NCBI RefSeq assembly: GCF_035918155.1
Contig: NZ_CP109328.1
Location: 992,001-1,056,000 of the forward strand
Direction of reading: 5' to 3'
From: Streptomyces sp. NBC_01591
GTDB lineage: Bacteria; Actinomycetota; Actinomycetes; Streptomycetales; Streptomycetaceae
Length of the DNA stretch: 64,000 nucleotides
How positions within the stretch are numbered: the stretch's first letter is position 1; each line of letters starts with the position of its first letter. Below are positions 18,193-26,599 of this stretch, piece after piece. The translations under genes were made by a program, and so were the position numbers. The notes under the pieces were generated by a model. It saw only the letters and a program-made list of their open reading frames with translations, did not search any database and was not told the origin of the DNA.

Positions 18193-18472
18193 TCGCCGGC
18201 ACTTGACGATCAGCGCCGGTTGTCGCCGGGGGCGAGCAGGCTGGTGACCTCGGCGATCGCCTCCGGGTAAGGGAGGAAGCGCACTTCCGGACTCGCGCTG
18301 GTGGTCGGTGTCGACATCGGGCCGGGGCTCACGGCATCCGGTGGATGCGATCGCAAGGCGGAGGAGGCACCGGCCACGCAACCGTTCGAGTTCGATAAGA
18401 GTCTAGTGACCGGAAACTTTTCTCCTGGAAGTCACCGCCCGTTTTCCCGCGTCCCAGCAGAGGATCTCTCCA
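18193..18472. other. Short gap; one doubtful 35-codon ORF
   Basis: On the minus strand, 18210-18317 reads MSTPTTSASPEVRFLPYPEA then IAEVTSLLAPGDNRR*. It has no convincing RBS and I cannot name it. Nothing else is recognisable. Confidence 0.3.
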
Positions 18473-19360
18473 ATGCCGATTCCCCCGCACAACCGTCGCG
18501 CCTCCCGTGCCGTTGCTGCCACCCTCAGCGCTGCCGGCCTGATCGCACTGGCTGCGGCTCCTGCCGCCTTCGGCGATGAAACCGCACCCGAGTTGGTCAT
18601 TGGAGGCATCGAGCCGGTCAACGGGGTGAAACCTGGGAGCAGCTTCGATCTGTCGGCAACCGTGGCGAACAAGGGCACCAGGGCGGCCGAGAAGGTGTGG
18701 GTCTCCTACGGCGTCACCCGAGGACTCGACTTCGCGGAGGTTCCCTCCAACTGCCGGACACAGCAGGTCCGGTCCTACGACGAGATGCCCGAGAGATGGA
18801 TCGCGGTGTGTGCGTTCGACCAAGTGGTGGAGCCGGGCACCGTCTACACGCCCGAGAGGCCTCTCCGCGTCGAGGCACTGGACCGCGCGCTCAACGACGA
18901 GCTGCGAGTGAATGTCTGGGACGTCGATCCCGGAGCGGACGAGAACGGCACCCAGCCGGTGGCGGGAACCGCGCCGGCGGTGAAACTGGTCGAGGGACAG
19001 GCCGGGAGCGAGGGGACCGCACGAGTTGTCAATGTGCCCGTCAGCTCCGTTAACACGGCCGACTACCAGGTGACGGGTGCCGCGCTGAAGGGAAGCGTCG
19101 GTGACACGGTGAAGATGAAGGTGAAGTTCATCAACGCTGGGCCCGCCTGGATCCTGACCAAACAGGGGGAACGGTCCGTCAGCGTCATGATCACGCCTCC
19201 CGCCGGAACGTCGGTCGTCAAGCGCGGCCAGTTCTGCCAGGCCAAGGGTAAGGCGTACGTCTGCGGCATGCGGTCGCTAAACGAGGCCAGTTCGACGACG
19301 GCGAACAGGCCGCCGGGCGCGAGCGCGTCGTGGACGTTGCGCAGTGCGCGGTCGGGGTGA
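18473..19360 (+). CDS. Secreted protein with conserved-repeat (DUF11/CARDB-like) modules, C-terminus replaced
   Basis: From ATG 18473: a classical signal peptide (RRASRAVAATLSAAGLIALA, cut near AAFGDE). Two beta-sandwich-like segments follow: LSATVANKGTRAAEKVWVSY (about residues 62-81), and GSVGDTVKMKVKFINAGPAW then SVSVMITPPAGTSVV (about 205-255), typical of extracellular repeat modules. At about 19278 the sequence stops resembling a secreted protein and becomes the reverse strand of a methyltransferase gene, so the last ~27 residues are foreign and the native C-terminus (often with a membrane anchor) is lost. Function unknown. Confidence 0.65.
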   Translation: MPIPPHNRRASRAVAATLSAAGLIALAAAPAAFGDETAPELVIGGIEPVNGVKPGSSFDLSATVANKGTRAAEKVWVSYGVTRGLDFAEVPSNCRTQQVRSYDEMPERWIAVCAFDQVVEPGTVYTPERPLRVEALDRALNDELRVNVWDVDPGADENGTQPVAGTAPAVKLVEGQAGSEGTARVVNVPVSSVNTADYQVTGAALKGSVGDTVKMKVKFINAGPAWILTKQGERSVSVMITPPAGTSVVKRGQFCQAKGKAYVCGMRSLNEASSTTANRPPGASASWTLRSARSG

Positions 19361-19376
19361 GTCCGCGAGGGCGCCA
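19278..19376 (-). pseudogene. SAM-dependent methyltransferase fragment
   Basis: About 33 codons reading MAPSRTHPDRALRNVHDALA then PGGLFAVVELASF. This is the conserved segment before motif IV/post-I of class I methyltransferases. Both ends are missing. Confidence 0.55.
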
Positions 19377-19403
19377 TCTCCTCCACGCTGCTGCTGCGCC
19401 CGG

Positions 19404-19899
19404 CTGCGCTCCGGGTCCAACAAGAACGCCACATACACCGCCTTCCGCGAGGTCGGACGGGCCATCCGTACCATCCAGCTGCTGCGCTACCTCTCCGACG
19501 CCTCGCTGCGCCGCAGAGTGACGGCGGCGACACAAGGTGGAGGCGTTCAACAACTTCTCGAAGTGGGTCGTTGTCGGCGGCATGCTCGCCGACAACGACC
19601 CCCTTGAGCAGGAGAAGGCCGCGAAGTTCAACGCCCTGCTGGCCAACGCGATCATCTCCCACAACGCGCTGGACATCGCCGAGATCGTCCGCCGGCTGCA
19701 GGACGAAGGAGAGAAGGTCGACCCGGAGGACCTGGCGCAGGTCTCGCCGTACCTGACCGAGCACATCCGCCGCTTCGGCGGATACTCCACCCACGAGCTC
19801 GCCGACGAACCCGACGCCTACGACCCGCACCTGGACGTCGACTTCACCCCGATCTGCGGCGACGGCCCGCCGACCGACGGATTCAGCCAGGCCGCGTGA
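19404..19899 (+). pseudogene. Tn3-family transposase C-terminal fragment
   Basis: SNKNATYTAFREVGRAIRTI, QLLRYLSDASLRRRVTAATn is followed, after a frame change near 19525, by KVEAFNNFSKWVVVGGMLAD, NDPLEQEKAAKFNALLANAI and PEDLAQVSPYLTEHIRRFG. These are the C-terminal DDE blocks of Tn3 transposases (full proteins about 1,000 residues). Two bases appear lost at ACACAAGGTGGAG. No Tn3 terminal repeat was found downstream. Confidence 0.8.
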
Positions 19900-20003
19900 G
19901 CCGGCCAATGGCCGGGTGCCGAGCGGGCCGGGCGCGTGTCGGCGAGCACCTCACGGTGCCGTGGCACCGCGTCCGAGGGCTGATCGCGGGAACCGGGTTG
20001 AGG

Positions 20004-20570
20004 TCACAGCAATCGGTCGACCAGCCCGTCGATGTAGTCCGGGGTGAGCGGGCCCATGCCGAACAAGACGCGGATATACATCGGGGCCAGGATGTGGTCC
20101 AGCACGTCGAACGCGTCGGGTGCGTGCTCGCCTCGGTCGCGGGCGCGATCGAGCATGGACTGCAGTTGCCGCATGCGTTCGGCGCGGAGGTCGTCACCAG
20201 CCTGCAGGCCCTGCTGACCGTTGCTCGACAGGGCGACGGCTAGGTGCAGCACCGCCGGGCCGTCAGGTCCGGTGATCTCGCAGGCCACGTTGGCCGCGTA
20301 AGTGCGCAGGTCGCCGACCAGGCTCCCGGTGTCGGGCATCGGCGACTGCGTGTTGAGGCGGGTGAGCGCCACGTCGGTGAGCAGGGTTTCCAGGCTGCCC
20401 CACCGGCGGTAAATGCTGCTGTCGGCTACGCCTGCGCGGGCTGCGACGTCGCCGACGGTGAAGTTGCCGTAGCCGCGCTCGCTGATCAGGTCGGTGACGG
20501 CCTGGTGCACCTGCGCGCCGACGCGGGCGCTGCGCCCGCCAGGCCGCCGGGCTCGCTGTCGCTCGTTCAT
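20004..20570 (-). CDS. TetR-family transcriptional repressor
   Basis: 188 residues. N-terminal HTH: QVHQAVTDLISERGYGNFTV, GDVAARAGVADSSIYRRWGS (about residues 20-65), followed by an all-helical ligand domain (TetR_C-like, AVLHLAVALSSNGQQGLQAG, YIRVLFGMGPLTPDYIDGLV). It is divergent from the MFS efflux gene at 20722, with two palindromes in between, so it most likely represses that pump and itself until a drug or metabolite binds. Intact. Confidence 0.93.
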   Translation of the reverse strand: MNERQRARRPGGRSARVGAQVHQAVTDLISERGYGNFTVGDVAARAGVADSSIYRRWGSLETLLTDVALTRLNTQSPMPDTGSLVGDLRTYAANVACEITGPDGPAVLHLAVALSSNGQQGLQAGDDLRAERMRQLQSMLDRARDRGEHAPDAFDVLDHILAPMYIRVLFGMGPLTPDYIDGLVDRLL

Positions 20571-20580
20571 GCCCCCACCT

Positions 20581-20652
20581 TAACGCAGTCAAGACTTGCG
20601 TTTGCGGGGCGAGCCTCCTTACAGTCACCTAACGCAGTCGCTGACTGCTTTA
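20581..20652. promoter_or_regulatory. TetR operators in the TetR/MFS divergent region
   Basis: TAACGCAGTC occurs twice as a direct repeat (20581-20590 and 20630-20639) and each copy starts a palindrome: AACGCA...TGCGTT at 20582-20602, and TAACGCAGTC-GCT-GACTGCTTTA at 20630-20652 (9 of 10 arm bases match). The placement between divergent starts is as expected for TetR auto- and cross-regulation. Confidence 0.65.
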
Positions 20653-20721
20653 GAGCGCTCAGGTGTATCGCCACCCGCGTCGACCGTGGCCGGGCGCAAC
20701 TACCGATTGAGGGGAATTCCC

Positions 20722-22191
20722 ATGGCTGCATCGCATGCGACCGTAGGCAGTCGATCAAACCGGGCCGTGCTGCTCACGGTGACCTGTCTAGGCCAATTCA
20801 TGGTCCTGCTCGACAACACGATTGTTGGAGCGGCGCTGCCCGATATGCAGCACCGGCTGCACACTCAGCTGACCGGTCTGCAGTGGATCGTCGACGCGTA
20901 CGTACTGCTGGTCGCCATGCTGCTGCTGTCCGGCGGTGTCTTCGCCGACCGGTTCGGCCGCAAGCGGGTGTACCTGACCGGCGTGGCGGTATTCACCGCC
21001 GCGTCGCTGCTGTGCAGCCTCGCGCCCTCGGTCGGCTGGCTGGTCGCCGGCCGGGTGCTGCAGGGCATCGGGGCCGCGGCGCTGAGCCCTGCCTCGCTCG
21101 CCCTGCTCGCCGCCGCCTATCCCGTGCCGCAAGAACGAATCAAGGTGATCGGGCTGTGGGCCGGATTCAGCGGAATCGGTCTGGCCGCAGGCCCCGTGGC
21201 CGGCGGCGTGCTGACAGAAGCCTTCGGCTGGCCCGCCATCTTCCTGGTCAATCTGCCCATCGGCGTGGTCCTTCTGCTGGTCGGCCTGCGCCACCTCGGC
21301 GAGTCCCGCAATCCGAGCGCCCCCGCGATCGACATCCCGGGCACGGTGCTGTCCGTTCTGGCGGTGGGGGTACTGACCTACGGGCTGATCGAGGGTGGTG
21401 CCCGCGGCTGGACCTCACCGGTCATCCTGGGCAGCTTCGCCGCCGCGGTGATCCTCCTCGCCGCCTTCGTCGCCGTCGAAGCGCGTCGCTCCGCACCGAT
21501 GCTGCCGCTGCGGCTGTTCCGGCAGCGCCTGTTCACCGTGTCCAACACCGCCATGGTCGTGGTGGGGTTCGCGCTCATGGGCTCGTCGTTCTTCTTCTCC
21601 CAGTTCTTCGTCTACGTCCAGGGCAGCTCGATCCTGCGCGCCGGCCTGCAGACCCTGCCGGTATCCCTCGCCATGGTGATCGTCAGCCCGTACGCGGGCC
21701 GGCTCGCCGCCCGGTACGGCTTCCGAATCGTGGTTACCACCGGCCTGGCCCTGGCCGGCCTGGGACTGCAGGCGCTCGGTATGGTGCACGCCGACACCGG
21801 CTACGGGAACGTGTGGTGGCGGCTGGGACTCGCCGGCATCGGCTTCGCCCTGGCCATGTCCCCACTGACAGGCGCCGCCATCCAAGCAGTCAGCCCGCAG
21901 GAAGGCGGCCTCGCATCAGGCATCAGCAGCACCACCCGGCAGATCGGCGCGGTGCTCGGCGTGGCGGTACTCGGAGCCATCGTCCGCACCCGGCAATCCG
22001 GCGGCGCCTCCTTCGAGACCGGCCTCAACAGCGCCTTCCTCGCTGCCGGCACCGTCACTTTGGCCACCGCCGTGTTCACCGGCCTGTGGCTGGCGAGGTC
22101 CAAGCCCGCGGAAGGCTCCGCGGCGCCGCATCGTTCCACCGATCCAGATGCGGTCACCACCTCGAACGAGGCATCCGTGAACAGCCGTTGA
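20722..22191 (+). CDS. MFS drug efflux transporter (DHA2, EmrB/QacA type)
   Basis: 489 residues from ATG 20722, just after GAGGGG; an open frame from 20596 lacks an RBS. About 14 membrane segments. Motif A variant FADRFGRKRVYL follows TM2 and motif C-like GFSGIGLAAGPVAGGVLTEA lies in TM5; the N-terminal MVLLDNTIVGAALPDMQ (motif D1) is typical of 14-TM drug:H+ antiporters. It likely exports a toxic organic compound and is probably repressed by the divergent TetR protein. Intact. Confidence 0.93.
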   Translation: MAASHATVGSRSNRAVLLTVTCLGQFMVLLDNTIVGAALPDMQHRLHTQLTGLQWIVDAYVLLVAMLLLSGGVFADRFGRKRVYLTGVAVFTAASLLCSLAPSVGWLVAGRVLQGIGAAALSPASLALLAAAYPVPQERIKVIGLWAGFSGIGLAAGPVAGGVLTEAFGWPAIFLVNLPIGVVLLLVGLRHLGESRNPSAPAIDIPGTVLSVLAVGVLTYGLIEGGARGWTSPVILGSFAAAVILLAAFVAVEARRSAPMLPLRLFRQRLFTVSNTAMVVVGFALMGSSFFFSQFFVYVQGSSILRAGLQTLPVSLAMVIVSPYAGRLAARYGFRIVVTTGLALAGLGLQALGMVHADTGYGNVWWRLGLAGIGFALAMSPLTGAAIQAVSPQEGGLASGISSTTRQIGAVLGVAVLGAIVRTRQSGGASFETGLNSAFLAAGTVTLATAVFTGLWLARSKPAEGSAAPHRSTDPDAVTTSNEASVNSR

Positions 22192-22204
22192 CAATCACAA
22201 CCGC

Positions 22205-22345
22205 CTTGGCCGGGAGAAGCGGCTGCGCGCCGAGGGCGTCGACATCACCATGCCGCTGCCGAGGACCCCTGGGTGAACGCTACTTCCAGGTCACCGACCC
22301 CAGCGGCGTGATCGTCCAGTTCATCGAGTGGGTCACCCCGCCCCC
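22205..22345 (+). pseudogene. VOC/glyoxalase-family C-terminal fragment
   Basis: EKRLRAEGVDITMPL, then after a frame change GERYFQVTDPSGVIVQFIEW and VTPP. This is the C-terminal beta-alpha-beta-beta-beta module of a glyoxalase/bleomycin-resistance protein, including the GxRxFxxxDPdGxxxxf hallmark. The N-terminal module is missing, replaced by the MFS gene's 3' end. Confidence 0.65.
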
Positions 22346-22372
22346 AGCCCCGGGAACACCTGAAGCCCCACC

Positions 22373-22398
22373 GGGCCAGGGTGATCCGGCCCTGGCCC
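22373..22398 (+). terminator. Hairpin terminator
   Basis: GGGCCAGGG (22373-22381) pairs with CCCTGGCCC (22390-22398) across an eight-base loop, downstream of the glyoxalase fragment and MFS gene. Confidence 0.6.
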
Positions 22399-22456
22399 GG
22401 CGACGCCCCGCCAGGGCCGTGTGCGACATCCCGCAACCACGCAAAGGACCCCGACC

Positions 22457-22550
22457 TTGTCCCCTGACCCGACCACCGTGCACCCGCTGCCCGCCCACGA
22501 ACGCGTGGTGTTCCTCAACCCGCTGGTCACCTCACCGAACCTGGGCGAAG
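22457..22550 (+). pseudogene. Vat/CatB-like xenobiotic acetyltransferase, N-terminal fragment
   Basis: A TTG start after AAAGGA gives LSPDPTTVHPLPAHERVVFL then NPLVTSPN. This is the characteristic opening of hexapeptide-repeat xenobiotic acetyltransferases. The gene ends abruptly about 33 codons in and none of the left-handed beta-helix repeats are present. Confidence 0.6.
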
Positions 22551-23439
22551 CCGTTGAACGCCTCGACCTTGTTCGTGGCGGCGCTTGCTGACTGCAAGAG
22601 CAACCGCCGGCACGAGCGAGGCTACGACCGGAACCAGCGGCCGGTCACGGCCTCGCTCGCGCTGTGTGCGCCATCTGCCCCGCCCCTGGCCACAGGATCC
22701 GCGTGCGTATGGGTTCAACACGCTGCACTTGACAGGGAACGAACCTGGTCCGACGAGACCACCCACGCCATCCACGAAGAACAGACCCTGCGCCCCGCCT
22801 GACATTTCCTCGGCGATGGGGCGGTGAAGTGGTACGGCACGATCATCAGCCCGGCACTCGCGGACGCCGCCCACTGGAGCAGCGCGGCCAGCACTGGTCT
22901 CCGATGCTCAGATTTGGCCCAAGTGGAGGGCGGCGGTGCGCGCGGGTAGGCCAGGGTGCGAGGTATGGATGTGAACTACTGCCCACCCCCGGTGCCTTGG
23001 TCCTGGTCTGCTGGGGGTGCCGACACGGACGGCGCGGGTACGGGGCTGGTGGGCGGGTTCTGTTCGGTTGTGCCGCTGCTGGCGAAGATGAGCAGGCCGA
23101 TGAGCATGATGAGGACTTTGGTGGCCTACAGGAAGAGCTGGGAAGTTACTCGACCGCTTCCAAGGCCACGGCGTAGTTCTCCCGGGTCCGCCTGATACGG
23201 CGAACGTCCGCAACCACAGCCGGACCGCACGGCGATGGACTATGGCGCTCCGTGGCGGTGCTCACCGTCCGCCGCTCCGCCGACGGAGCGGCATTGATGC
23301 CGAGTCGCCGACGGTCTGGCCCCGTAGCCAGCGCTTTCGTCCTCAGCGACCTGAGGACTGATGGTGTCGCAACGGCGAAGCGTCTTTCCGGCAGGCGCGG
23401 TGCTGTCCGCCGTCGTGCGCAACAGCCCTGGGTCGGCCG
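22551..23439. other. Region without an intact gene
   Basis: Only short coding-like stretches are seen. An example is DGAVKWYGTIISPALADAAH (plus, about 22818-22880), which I cannot assign. A short minus-strand ORF within it is listed separately. Composition is mixed and no terminal repeats were recognised. Confidence 0.4.
22976..23107 (-). CDS. Possible small membrane-anchored peptide (43 aa)
   Basis: MLIGLLIFASSGTTEQNPPT followed by a Pro/Ser-rich tail, PVPAPSVSAPPADQDQGTGG. One hydrophobic helix then a low-complexity extracellular-type tail. There is no clear RBS and an in-frame TAG lies 18 bases before the start, so it may be the end of a truncated gene. Confidence 0.3.
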   Translation of the reverse strand: MLIGLLIFASSGTTEQNPPTSPVPAPSVSAPPADQDQGTGGGQ

Positions 23440-23796
23440 TCAGAATGCCTCCCGAACTGTGCGAGGAACGCTGCTACCGGTTCGACTACGTCATTCCGGT
23501 CGGTCCCCCCGATCCGAAGGCCCGGGCGGCAATCTGGCAGCGCTACCTCGGCCCAGCCGCCGACGACATCAAGCTGCATCGACTGGTGCTGGCCAGTGAG
23601 ATGTTCACACCTGCCGACATCGAGTTCGCCGCCCGCAAAGGCTCCCACGCTGCATTCGAACGCGAAGTCACTGACCGCAAAGGCGCGCCGGCCAGCACCG
23701 AGGACTACCTCGCTGCCATCGCCGACCCGTCCCACACTCACCGACCAGGCTCTCACCAAGTTCAGAGAAGACATCGAGCACCACGCGCGCATGTGA
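23440..23796 (+). pseudogene. AAA+ ATPase C-terminal fragment
   Basis: ELCEERCYRFDYVIPVGPPD, PKARAAIWQRYLGPAADDIK, LASEMFTPADIEFAARKGSH match the sensor-2/lid part of AAA+ ATPases related to ClpX/FtsH-like proteins. After AAIADP a one-base change moves the remainder (PTLTDQALTKFREDIEHHAR M*) to another frame. The Walker motifs and N-terminal part are missing. Confidence 0.65.
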
Positions 23797-23884
23797 TGTC
23801 GGGTGTTCCCGGCCGGGCCAGCACCCGCCGAGAACCCGACGTTGAAGTCGAACTGGCTGGCGAGCAGAAGGCGGGCGAGCGGAG

Positions 23885-24190
23885 TCACGATACGAGCCCC
23901 CTTCGCTCGCCGTCAGAACGCGGTCGCAGACGTGCCGGACCGTCGCGTGGTCGTGAGAGATGAACAGAAAGTCGAGCGCCAGCGCGGAGGCCGTCTCGTC
24001 GACTACCAGCAGCTCCGGCCGGTCGCCAGTGCACGCGGGCGATGACTACACACTGGCACCGGCCGCCGGACAGCTCATACGGGCACCGCTTCCCGTGCGC
24101 GGGGGGCGAGGCCCCGGCGGCGCGGGCTGAGCGACCTGTACAGGTCATGGAACACCAGCTGGAACCGGGGGTGTGGCGGCCGGAGTTCAC
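23885..24190 (-). pseudogene. Oligopeptide-type ABC transporter ATPase, decayed
   Basis: Across several frames the minus strand preserves FQLVFHDLYRSLSPRRRG, YELSGGRCQ (a degraded signature, normally LSGGQCQR), ELLVVDE and LFISHDHATVRHVCDRVL (Walker B to H-loop). This is the C-terminal half of a DppF/OppF-like ATPase. It lies just upstream of, and opposite to, the intact operon, whose importer belongs to the same superfamily. Confidence 0.6.
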
Positions 24191-24401
24191 GTTCCCGCGG
24201 TCGGAAGCGAGCGGCGCCGGCGCCGATGAGGGGCAGGGCCTGGACCGGATCGCGGCGGCGATGTCGTGCGCGCGGTCGGCTGGTGCAGCGGTCGGCGCCG
24301 CCCGCGTGACGGCGACGGAAAGGAGGGCGCACAGGAGGTTCCGGGGGCGTACGGCGGCTGGCACGGGTCCTGCATCGGAGAGTACTCCACCCATAACAGA
24401 T

Positions 24402-24420
24402 GACAATGAAAACGATTATC
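24402..24420. promoter_or_regulatory. Fur-family (Fur/Zur-like) box upstream of the metallophore-type operon
   Basis: GACAATGAAAACGATTATC is a 19-bp imperfect palindrome with arms GACAAT/ATTATC. It has the size and arm sequence of a classical Fur-family box (GATAAT...ATTATC). It is strikingly AT-rich for this DNA and ends 92 bp before the first start codon of the operon. It does not resemble the TTAGGTTAGGCTAACC-type DmdR/IdeR iron box. The metal (Fe, Zn, Ni or other) cannot be decided from sequence. Confidence 0.6.
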
Positions 24421-24512
24421 GATAAGGTCTCCTCGGTCAATCGAGCGCGCCCTGCCGGTGTCGCCACTGTGACCGGAACACGCCTCAATCCGCGCCGTGA
24501 GAAAGGGAATTC

Positions 24513-25769
24513 GTGGCTCATCTGCTGATGGTCGAGAGCTGGGTCGGGTCCATGGGCAGACTGCTGCCAAGAGCCATTCGCGAGGCAGGTCACGAGTTCA
24601 CCTTCCTGACCCGTGACCTGCACCACTACCTGCGCTCCGCTCCGGAGGGCACCGCGCACCCCCTCCTCGCAGCCCGCCATGTGCTCACCACGAACACCAA
24701 CGACACCGACGCACTGCTGCCCTTCGTCGAGCGCACCCACGACGTCCTGCGCTTCGACGGAGTGATCACTTCCTGCGACTACTACCTCCGGACGGCTGCG
24801 CAGATCTCGGGGCGCCTTGGGCTGCCCGGCCCCACGCCCGAGGCGGTCGAGAACGCGTGCCGCAAGGACTCGACCCGCCGAGTCCTGGCCGAGACCGGTT
24901 TACCGGGACCTCGGTTCGCTGTGTGCGCGGACTGGGCCGAGGCCGCCGCAGCGGCCCACGACATCGGCTACCCGCTGGTACTCAAACCCGTGGACCTGTG
25001 CGCCGGGATGTTCGTACGCCGCGCCGACGACGAGGCCGCCCTGGCTCACGCCTACCGCGCGCTCGCCGCCTTCCCCGTCAACGCCCGCGGACAGCGCCGC
25101 GACCCTGTAGTGCTGCTCGAAGAACTCCTCGAGGGCCCGGAAGTAAGCATCGAGACCGTGTCCCACGGCGGAGCCGTGCACGTCATCGGCGTCACCGACA
25201 AAAGCGTCGGCGGAGCCCCTGCGTTCGTCGAGACCGGCCACATGTTCCCCGCCGTCCTGGACCCGGCGGACACCGAGGCCGCCGAAGAGACCGCGCGCCG
25301 GGCGCTCAAGGCCCTCGGTCTCGACCAGGTCGTCGCCCACACCGAGATCAAGCTGACGGCCGACGGGCCACGCCTCGTCGAGGTCAACCCCCGGCCCGCC
25401 GGCAACCGCATCACCGAGCTCGTACGTCACGTGACCGGCATCGACCTCGCCGCCGCCTGCGTGGACGTCGCCCTCGGCCGCGCGCCGGACCTCCGCCGCC
25501 GTGCCACCGGACTGACCAGCGCCGCCATCGGCTTCCTGGTACCCGACCAGGACGGCGTACTGGAGACCGTCGACGGCGCCGACACCGTCCGCGCGGCCGA
25601 CGGCCTGCTGGAACTCCAGCTCGCCGACCCCGGCAAGGCCGTCAAAGCCGCCGGCAGCAACAACGAGTACCTCGGCCACGTCATGGCCGGTGACGCCCAG
25701 GGCCCCGCCGCCCGGACACGCGTCGAAACCCTCCTCGCGCAGCTGCGTCCCCGGGTGGTGACCCGATGA
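24513..25769 (+). CDS. ATP-grasp ligase (operon gene 1)
   Basis: 418 residues from GTG 24513 (GAAAGGGA five bases upstream). An N-terminal preATP-grasp fold (about 1-110) is followed by ATP-grasp: GYPLVLKPVDLCAGMFV with Lys158, VVLLEELLEGPEVSIETV, and the metal-binding EIKLTADGPRLVEVNPRPAG with Glu290 and Asn292. Relatives are carboxylate-amine ligases of the L-amino-acid ligase / carnosine-synthase kind, which form amide bonds through an acyl phosphate. It probably joins two amino-acid-like units of the product. Leu130 is encoded by TTA (24900-24902), the rare codon needing bldA tRNA. The stop overlaps the next start by 4 bp. Confidence 0.85.
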   Translation: MAHLLMVESWVGSMGRLLPRAIREAGHEFTFLTRDLHHYLRSAPEGTAHPLLAARHVLTTNTNDTDALLPFVERTHDVLRFDGVITSCDYYLRTAAQISGRLGLPGPTPEAVENACRKDSTRRVLAETGLPGPRFAVCADWAEAAAAAHDIGYPLVLKPVDLCAGMFVRRADDEAALAHAYRALAAFPVNARGQRRDPVVLLEELLEGPEVSIETVSHGGAVHVIGVTDKSVGGAPAFVETGHMFPAVLDPADTEAAEETARRALKALGLDQVVAHTEIKLTADGPRLVEVNPRPAGNRITELVRHVTGIDLAAACVDVALGRAPDLRRRATGLTSAAIGFLVPDQDGVLETVDGADTVRAADGLLELQLADPGKAVKAAGSNNEYLGHVMAGDAQGPAARTRVETLLAQLRPRVVTR

Positions 25770-26599
25770 CCGCCCCCACCGGCATACGCGCCGCAGCCGC
25801 CTCGTACGACGACCTCGTCCAGCTGGTGCTGGCCGGCCGCATCGGCCCCGATCCGCGCACCCAGCGAATCGCGGTCGCCTTCACCACCCGACAGGCGGTA
25901 CGACACGAAGGACGCGGCTCCGGCTACCGGAACGAAGTGCTGAGCCTGCGCCTGGCCGAAGTCGTCGGGTCCTGTGCGGTCGAGCCGGGCGAGCTGCCCG
26001 ACGGCGCCGTCGAGGAATGCGTCGGCGCGGACATCGCCCGCCTCGTCGAACACGAACTGCCCCCGGTCCGGGTCGCCGCCCTCGACGCGTACCTCATGCA
26101 CGCCCTGCCGCACAGCCCCGGGAACGGCGCACGGCCCTGCCCGCTGACCGCCGGAACGTCGCTGGAGAAGTCCAGGGCCAGGGCCAAGGCCGTGGTGGAC
26201 CTCATCGACGCCTCCCCCGGAGCGACCGTGCTCGTGGTGGGAGTGGTGAACTCGCTGCTGGAGGCCCTGCGGGCACGCGGCCTCGCGTACATCCCCTGCG
26301 ACCTCAAGGGCGGCACGACCGAATGGGGCGAAGCGGTACGCACCAACTCCCTGGCGGAGCTGGAGCGCTGCGACGCGATCCTCGCCTCCGGCATGACCCT
26401 CGGCAACGGCAGCTTCGAGCCACTGCGCCGGCACGCACAGCGCCACGGCACACCTCTGGTGATGTTCGCGCAGACCGGCAGTGCGGTCCTGCCGCGCCTG
26501 ATCGGCTCCGGCGTCACCGCGGTGTGTGCGGAGCCGTACCCCTTCTTCTGGCTGGACGGCGGCCCGGGGACCATCCACCGCTACGGAGACGCCCGATGA
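25766..26599 (+). CDS. DUF364-like Rossmann protein, putative heavy-metal chelation family (operon gene 2)
   Basis: 277 residues. The N-terminal ~110 residues (IAVAFTTRQAVRHEGRGSGY) resemble the DUF4213 domain. The C-terminal part (ATVLVVGVVNSLLEALRARG, YIPCDLKGGTTEWGEAVRTN, ILASGMTLGNGSFEPLRRHA, PLVMFAQTGSAVLPRLIGSG) resembles DUF364, annotated as putative heavy-metal chelation. A family structure is known to combine an enolase-N-like and a Rossmann-like domain; no reaction has been established. Start and stop overlap its neighbours (ATGA at both), so it is made in step with the ligase and PLP enzyme. It could bind the metal or the product, or act as an enzyme. Confidence 0.72.
   Translation: MTAPTGIRAAAASYDDLVQLVLAGRIGPDPRTQRIAVAFTTRQAVRHEGRGSGYRNEVLSLRLAEVVGSCAVEPGELPDGAVEECVGADIARLVEHELPPVRVAALDAYLMHALPHSPGNGARPCPLTAGTSLEKSRARAKAVVDLIDASPGATVLVVGVVNSLLEALRARGLAYIPCDLKGGTTEWGEAVRTNSLAELERCDAILASGMTLGNGSFEPLRRHAQRHGTPLVMFAQTGSAVLPRLIGSGVTAVCAEPYPFFWLDGGPGTIHRYGDAR

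Noticed and set aside
20244..22802. 852-codon plus-strand frame over TetR, MFS and the following relics
   Set aside because: It spans two divergent genes and their operator region; the MFS protein in another frame has full family motifs.
24402..24420. DmdR/IdeR iron box upstream of the operon
   Set aside because: The sequence lacks the TTAGGTTAGGCTAACC pattern; a Fur/Zur-type palindrome fits better.
23803..24425. Plus-strand ORFs just upstream of the operon as an extra first gene
   Set aside because: They are antisense to the decayed ABC ATPase and have no RBS; one runs through the Fur-type box.
26017..26595. Long upstream extension of the cysteine-synthase-like ORF
   Set aside because: The extension is Arg/Pro/His-rich antisense-like text in another frame of the DUF364-like gene; ATG 26596 overlaps the preceding stop as at the other operon junctions and gives the family-consensus start.
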